Origin: Chlamydiia bacterium
GTDB taxonomy: Bacteria; Chlamydiota; Chlamydiia; Chlamydiales; 2-12-FULL-49-11
NCBI GenBank assembly: GCA_022601435.1
Contig: JAJACQ010000020.1
Location: 21,535-85,534, forward strand
Length of the DNA: 64,000 nucleotides
Direction of reading: 5' to 3'
Shown here: positions 60,441-64,000 of the stretch, piece after piece
Layout: every line of letters begins with the position of its first letter
Numbering within the stretch: the stretch's first letter is position 1
Program-made: the position numbers and the translations under genes
The notes under the pieces: generated by a model
Told to the model about the DNA's origin: nothing
Databases searched by the model: none
The model's input: only the letters and a program-made list of their open reading frames with translations

Positions 60441-61954
60441 TATTCACCTCCAATAGAAGAAGTGACGCGTTCAATTTCTTCTTTTGTAGTGATTCCATTT
60501 TCAATGTACGAAAGGCCATCTTCATGAAGGGTTTTCATCCCTTCTGCCAGAGCAATATCTGTCAAAGTCATCGCATCGACCGACGATGTGATAGCTTTTT
60601 TAAGGTTTGGCGTGATGGAAAGATATTCATAGATAGCACGTCTTCCTTTATAACCTGAATGAGAGCATTCAGAGCAGTTATGCTTTTGTTCGGGATCATT
60701 TTTACAATGAGAGCATATTAGTCTAATCAATCTTTGAGAACAAACAGAGATTAATGAAGAAGATATAAGGTAGGGCTCAATTCCCATGTCAATTAAACGA
60801 ATAATGGTTGAAGGGGCATCGTTTGTGTGGAGTGTTGAAAAAACTAAGTGCCCTGTTAATGAGGCTTCAATCGCAATCTCAGCTGTTTCTTTATCTCTAA
60901 TCTCACCAATCATGATAACATCAGGATCTTGTCTAAGGATATGTTTAAGACCTTTGGCGAATGTAAGACCGCGTTTATGATTAACATTTATCTGAGCCAT
61001 GTCTTCTAGTTTATTCTCAACTGGGTCTTCAATAGTCATAATATTTAAATCGCCAGATGATATCTCAGATAGTGCGCAATAAAGAGATTTGGTTTTCCCG
61101 CTTCCTGTGGGTCCTGTAACAAGGATGATCCCTTGCTTTTTCTTGATGTCTTTAGAAAGCTTTAGGTAGAAATCTTCTTTAAGATCAAGAGTATCTAATC
61201 CAAATAATACTTCAGAATTATCTGAAATCCGTAAAACAATACGCTCACCAAAAATAACAGGAACCGAACTTAGTCGAAAATCGATATCCCGTTGTCCCAT
61301 CTTCAGCTTTATTCGTCCATCTTGAGGCATTCTCGACTCGGCAATATCTAATTCTGCTTGTACCTTTAAGCGCGTAATAATCTGATTTTCAATAGACTTT
61401 GGGAGTTTATGCTTTTCAAATAAGATTCCATCTATTCGAAATTTGATGATGAGGTGTTTGTTAGTAGGCTCAAAATGGATATCAGATGCAGATAACCTAA
61501 GAGCTTCTACTAATATTTTATTAAGTAGTGAAATAATGGATGAGCTTGAAGATTCTTGTAGGAGATCATATTCTTTTTCTTCTTGAGATGTGTCAGGATC
61601 AAGTGTTAAAATATTATCATCAGAAAGGTGATTATTTACGTCTTTTGAGTAAAGAATTTGAATTTGTGCTTCTATATCTTCTTTTGTAGCAAGCACCTCT
61701 TTTACTCTATTATTTAAGAGGAATCTAGTTTCTTTTACGGTCTCTAAATTATAAGGATCATTGATTGCTATGATGATGAACCCATCTTCAAAACCTAAAG
61801 GTAAAATACAATGTTTTGTAACAAATGAATAGGGAAGGGGTGTGGTTTTATTTGTAATGTATTCGAATTTAGTCAGATCAGAAATAAAGGGGAGGCCTAT
61901 CGATTCAGCCCAATCTTTTGTAATAGGAAACTGGCTACTTAAGACTTTGGTCAT
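60440..61954 (-). CDS. gspE: Type II secretion ATPase GspE
   Basis: A ~504-residue GspE/PilB-type ATPase. Residues FEPTNKHLIIKFRIDGIL mark the N2 domain; GPTGSGKTKSLY is Walker A, NIMTIEDPVENKL the Asp box, GEIRDKETAEIAIEASLTGH the Walker B and His box, and CSHC...CSEC a C-terminal zinc tetracysteine typical of GspE. I use the ATG at 61954 (MTKVLSSQFPITKDW), five bases after GGGAG; an upstream ATG at 62026 lacks an RBS and would lie 92 bases inside gspD. The overlap with gspD is 20 bases, suggesting coupled translation. Confidence 0.93.
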   Translation of the reverse strand: MTKVLSSQFPITKDWAESIGLPFISDLTKFEYITNKTTPLPYSFVTKHCILPLGFEDGFIIIAINDPYNLETVKETRFLLNNRVKEVLATKEDIEAQIQILYSKDVNNHLSDDNILTLDPDTSQEEKEYDLLQESSSSSIISLLNKILVEALRLSASDIHFEPTNKHLIIKFRIDGILFEKHKLPKSIENQIITRLKVQAELDIAESRMPQDGRIKLKMGQRDIDFRLSSVPVIFGERIVLRISDNSEVLFGLDTLDLKEDFYLKLSKDIKKKQGIILVTGPTGSGKTKSLYCALSEISSGDLNIMTIEDPVENKLEDMAQINVNHKRGLTFAKGLKHILRQDPDVIMIGEIRDKETAEIAIEASLTGHLVFSTLHTNDAPSTIIRLIDMGIEPYLISSSLISVCSQRLIRLICSHCKNDPEQKHNCSECSHSGYKGRRAIYEYLSITPNLKKAITSSVDAMTLTDIALAEGMKTLHEDGLSYIENGITTKEEIERVTSSIGGE

Positions 61955-64000
61955 TTGTGCTCCCACAGAAAAAGAGTTTGAAGCTTTCTTCAAATCGCTT
62001 TTTTTCTTCATATTTTCTAGACTCATTGATTTTTTTTAGCATGAGATCAGAATCACCTTGTCGCTTTTTAAGTCGATTTTCTCTTATTCTTAAAAGGTCA
62101 GTAGCAGGGTCATTTATCACTTTAGGTTTAATGAAGATAAACATCTCGTTATTCTTTGATTTAGAAGAGCTTGTGCCAAATATCTTAGCAAGACCAGGAA
62201 TCTCTCCTAAAAATGGAATTTTTTGATTGGAATCTTCAGTATTTGAAGCTCTTAATCCGCCAATAATAACTGTTTGACCATCAGGTATGCGGACAGTATT
62301 TTCTATATGACGTCTGTGAACAGAAGGCCGATCATTATTATTTGAGTTAATAGAATCAAATTGAATTTTATTTTCTAACGTAATAAAGGTTGTACCATAA
62401 GGATCATCGGAATGTTTATCATGAACAGTTGGTGTGATTGTGACAACAATACCTATATCTTCACGTGTATAAATAGCAGCATCATTTTTATTAGCTCCCA
62501 TATCAATTGATATTTGATCAGTAATTGAAATGGTTGTAGGTATTTGATTTAATGTTGTTGTTGAGGGAGAAGCAGTTACATAGACATCATCTTGAGACAT
62601 AAGGAAGTTATAAGTTAAGTCAAGAGCAGGAAGGTGATTTTTTGATTCCTTTTTATTAAAGATAAACTCCATGAACCCTTTATTTGAACCTGATCCATCA
62701 TAACTAAATCCCGTATCATCAGTATTTGAAGCGCTATCTGCTAATTTTAAAAGGTTGATTCCAGATTTATTTTCATTATTGATTCGTCTTTCACAAAGAA
62801 GAACTTCAATTTCAACCATCTTTTTAGGTGTATCTAGTTTTTTGATGACTTGCTTAATTTTTGCAAGAGTATCTTTACGAACAACCATTAAAAGAGTATC
62901 AGTTGTTGGAAATGGAAAGAAATTTTTAAAGCTATTATCAGGTTTTTGCTCTTTTGCTTTTTGTTGTGAAATCAATTTATTTGTTTCTTCTAGAACAGTA
63001 GCAGGAGATTTGTAGTAGCTAGGAAGTTCTTTATAAAGGTATGGATAGCCCCCGTCACTTAAAGCATCACCTGTTTTAGGGTCTGAACTTTTGTTTTTAT
63101 CTACATTTAAAGTAATCAAAGATGTATAGATTTTTGATAAGATCTCTGCAAGCTCAGCTGGCTTACAATGACAACATGTGTAGGTATAAAGGGTTAATTC
63201 ATTTGGATTACTTATTTGAGTTTCTGTCTTACGAATAAGAGTTTCTGCTTGTTCTACAAGTTCTTTTGGCCCTATTAAGATTAAGGAATCCTCACCTTTC
63301 AAAGTAAAAGCAGAAAGGTTATTTCCCCCTTTTGTCGAGATCATAGGCCTTGAGTAATCAGTCAGGCCTCCAAAATAAGATTTTAAAAGCTTTACAGCAT
63401 CTTTTGCAGTTATTTTCGTAGGAGAAATAATTTTAGAGACTCTTTCTTCATTTCTATCCCACACATTTTCAGCAAGAGTGACGAGTTTATTGATGTCCCT
63501 TACAAGACCAACCATAGCTATTTTTGAGCCTACTTGATAAACAAATGTTGATTTTGCATTTTTAAATTTATCTAAAAAATAAAAACTTGTTTTGATGTTT
63601 TCAATGGGAGGTGTGTAAACAAAGATTATTCGTGAATTGTCATCCAAATTTTTCAAATGATCTATATTTGATGAAATATTCTCTACATTTGTAAAATCAT
63701 CTTTTAATAAGAAAAGTTGTTTTACAAAAGGATTTACCTTTTTAACGCCAATATTATTGTGGGTTAAAATTAGATCGATCATTTTTGGCCAGCTCTCTTT
63801 TGGAATAGAGAGGAGGCAATGTAACGTCACTTTTTGTTTTGCGATTTCGGGAGGGATAACATATAGAGAATCACAGCTACCGTATTCTATGACTAGTTTG
63901 GATATGGTGACTTCTCCTAACTCCCATATTCCAAAATCATCACTTCCTTTTGAAAATTCCTTTTGTTGATCACTCTTCCAAGCATTTTCTATGTCAGTAA
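61935..64000 (-). CDS. gspD: Type II secretion outer-membrane secretin GspD (5' end beyond window)
   Basis: The frame remains open from the stop at 61935 to the last base of the window, so the start lies beyond the right edge; the visible part is 688 residues. A GTG at 63830 is in frame but is internal, since the conserved reading continues upstream (residues such as FGIWELGEVTISKLVIEYGS just before). Repeated N-domains (N1-N3, around residues ~100-380 of the visible part) are followed by the secretin pore domain with PDGQTVIIGGL near the C-terminus and FIKPKVINDPATDLL beyond it. A C-terminal coiled basic tail follows. The secretin forms the channel across the outer membrane. Confidence 0.92.
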   Translation of the reverse strand, partial: TDIENAWKSDQQKEFSKGSDDFGIWELGEVTISKLVIEYGSCDSLYVIPPEIAKQKVTLHCLLSIPKESWPKMIDLILTHNNIGVKKVNPFVKQLFLLKDDFTNVENISSNIDHLKNLDDNSRIIFVYTPPIENIKTSFYFLDKFKNAKSTFVYQVGSKIAMVGLVRDINKLVTLAENVWDRNEERVSKIISPTKITAKDAVKLLKSYFGGLTDYSRPMISTKGGNNLSAFTLKGEDSLILIGPKELVEQAETLIRKTETQISNPNELTLYTYTCCHCKPAELAEILSKIYTSLITLNVDKNKSSDPKTGDALSDGGYPYLYKELPSYYKSPATVLEETNKLISQQKAKEQKPDNSFKNFFPFPTTDTLLMVVRKDTLAKIKQVIKKLDTPKKMVEIEVLLCERRINNENKSGINLLKLADSASNTDDTGFSYDGSGSNKGFMEFIFNKKESKNHLPALDLTYNFLMSQDDVYVTASPSTTTLNQIPTTISITDQISIDMGANKNDAAIYTREDIGIVVTITPTVHDKHSDDPYGTTFITLENKIQFDSINSNNNDRPSVHRRHIENTVRIPDGQTVIIGGLRASNTEDSNQKIPFLGEIPGLAKIFGTSSSKSKNNEMFIFIKPKVINDPATDLLRIRENRLKKRQGDSDLMLKKINESRKYEEKKRFEESFKLFFCGSTNDQSLK

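Noticed and set aside
61935..63830. gspD as a complete gene starting at GTG 63830
   Set aside because: The frame is open and codes convincingly up to the window edge; the GTG is internal to the secretin N-terminal region.

Overview
The window reads as chromosomal DNA of an AT-rich member of the Chlamydiales outside Chlamydiaceae (an amoeba- or animal-associated 'environmental' chlamydia). The evidence is a set of chlamydial gene architectures: a topoisomerase I carrying a C-terminal SWIB domain, a ~700-residue GreA with a very long N-terminal extension, a double-domain ThyX, NqrA, paired TyrP transporters, several OppA lipoproteins, sigma-54 beside UvrD, and a reduced type II secretion locus. 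No permease/ATPase partners for the OppA proteins, no rRNA and no type III secretion genes lie here. The family-level assignment is inference from gene content; I could not run a search.

Layout. 1-5 kb: yggT, a GspL/PilM-like and a GspM/PilO-like inner-membrane pair, a MORN-repeat lipoprotein, the folate enzyme FthC and a small exported protein. 5.0-5.6 kb: a gene-free block of structured repeats. 5.6-11.4 kb: three tandem OppA lipoproteins and a small exported Asp-box protein, all on the minus strand. 11.5-18.3 kb: NlpC/P60 peptidase, NYN RNase, RdgB, an exported hypothetical, TyrP, ThyX, NqrA. 18.4-23.8 kb: greA-tyrP-uvrB on the plus strand. 24.4-27 kb: topA. 27.2-33.3 kb: seven tandem genes for exported GT-A-fold glycosyltransferase-like proteins, five of them translationally coupled. 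33.3-38.5 kb: NamZ-type muramidase, UvrD, RpoN and an eighth, degenerate glycosyltransferase-like gene. 38.5-43.3 kb: an HELVH membrane protein, a probable porin, a TpsB-type outer-membrane transporter, S20 and a membrane protein. 43.7-48 kb: CoiA-like nuclease, two tandem primary sigma factors and tRNA-Ala(GGC). 48-56 kb: aromatic aminotransferase, MreC, a CDP-glycerol-transferase-like protein, MutY, a methyltransferase and a large MORN-repeat protein. 56.3-58.2 kb: two proteins with an almost identical N-terminal module and unrelated C-termini. 58.4-64 kb: a minus-strand type II secretion operon gspD-E-F-G plus a second pseudopilin, with gspD cut by the window edge.

Working together. Many exported proteins in the window (glycosyltransferases, MORN proteins, NlpC/P60, NamZ, Asp-box protein) would be delivered to the periplasm by Sec and could in principle leave through the type II system encoded at the window's two ends. 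NamZ, NlpC/P60 and MreC form a cell-wall theme in a lineage with little or remodelled peptidoglycan.

Most notable: (1) tandem rpoD paralogues, one with Gln in place of the Thr that reads promoter position -12; (2) the exported glycosyltransferase array with duplicated promoter and decaying members; (3) a dispersed family of ~100-bp hairpins at convergent gene ends whose arms change together between copies; (4) a uvrB gene that appears to lack any ATG/GTG/TTG start; (5) two putative effectors built on one N-terminal module.
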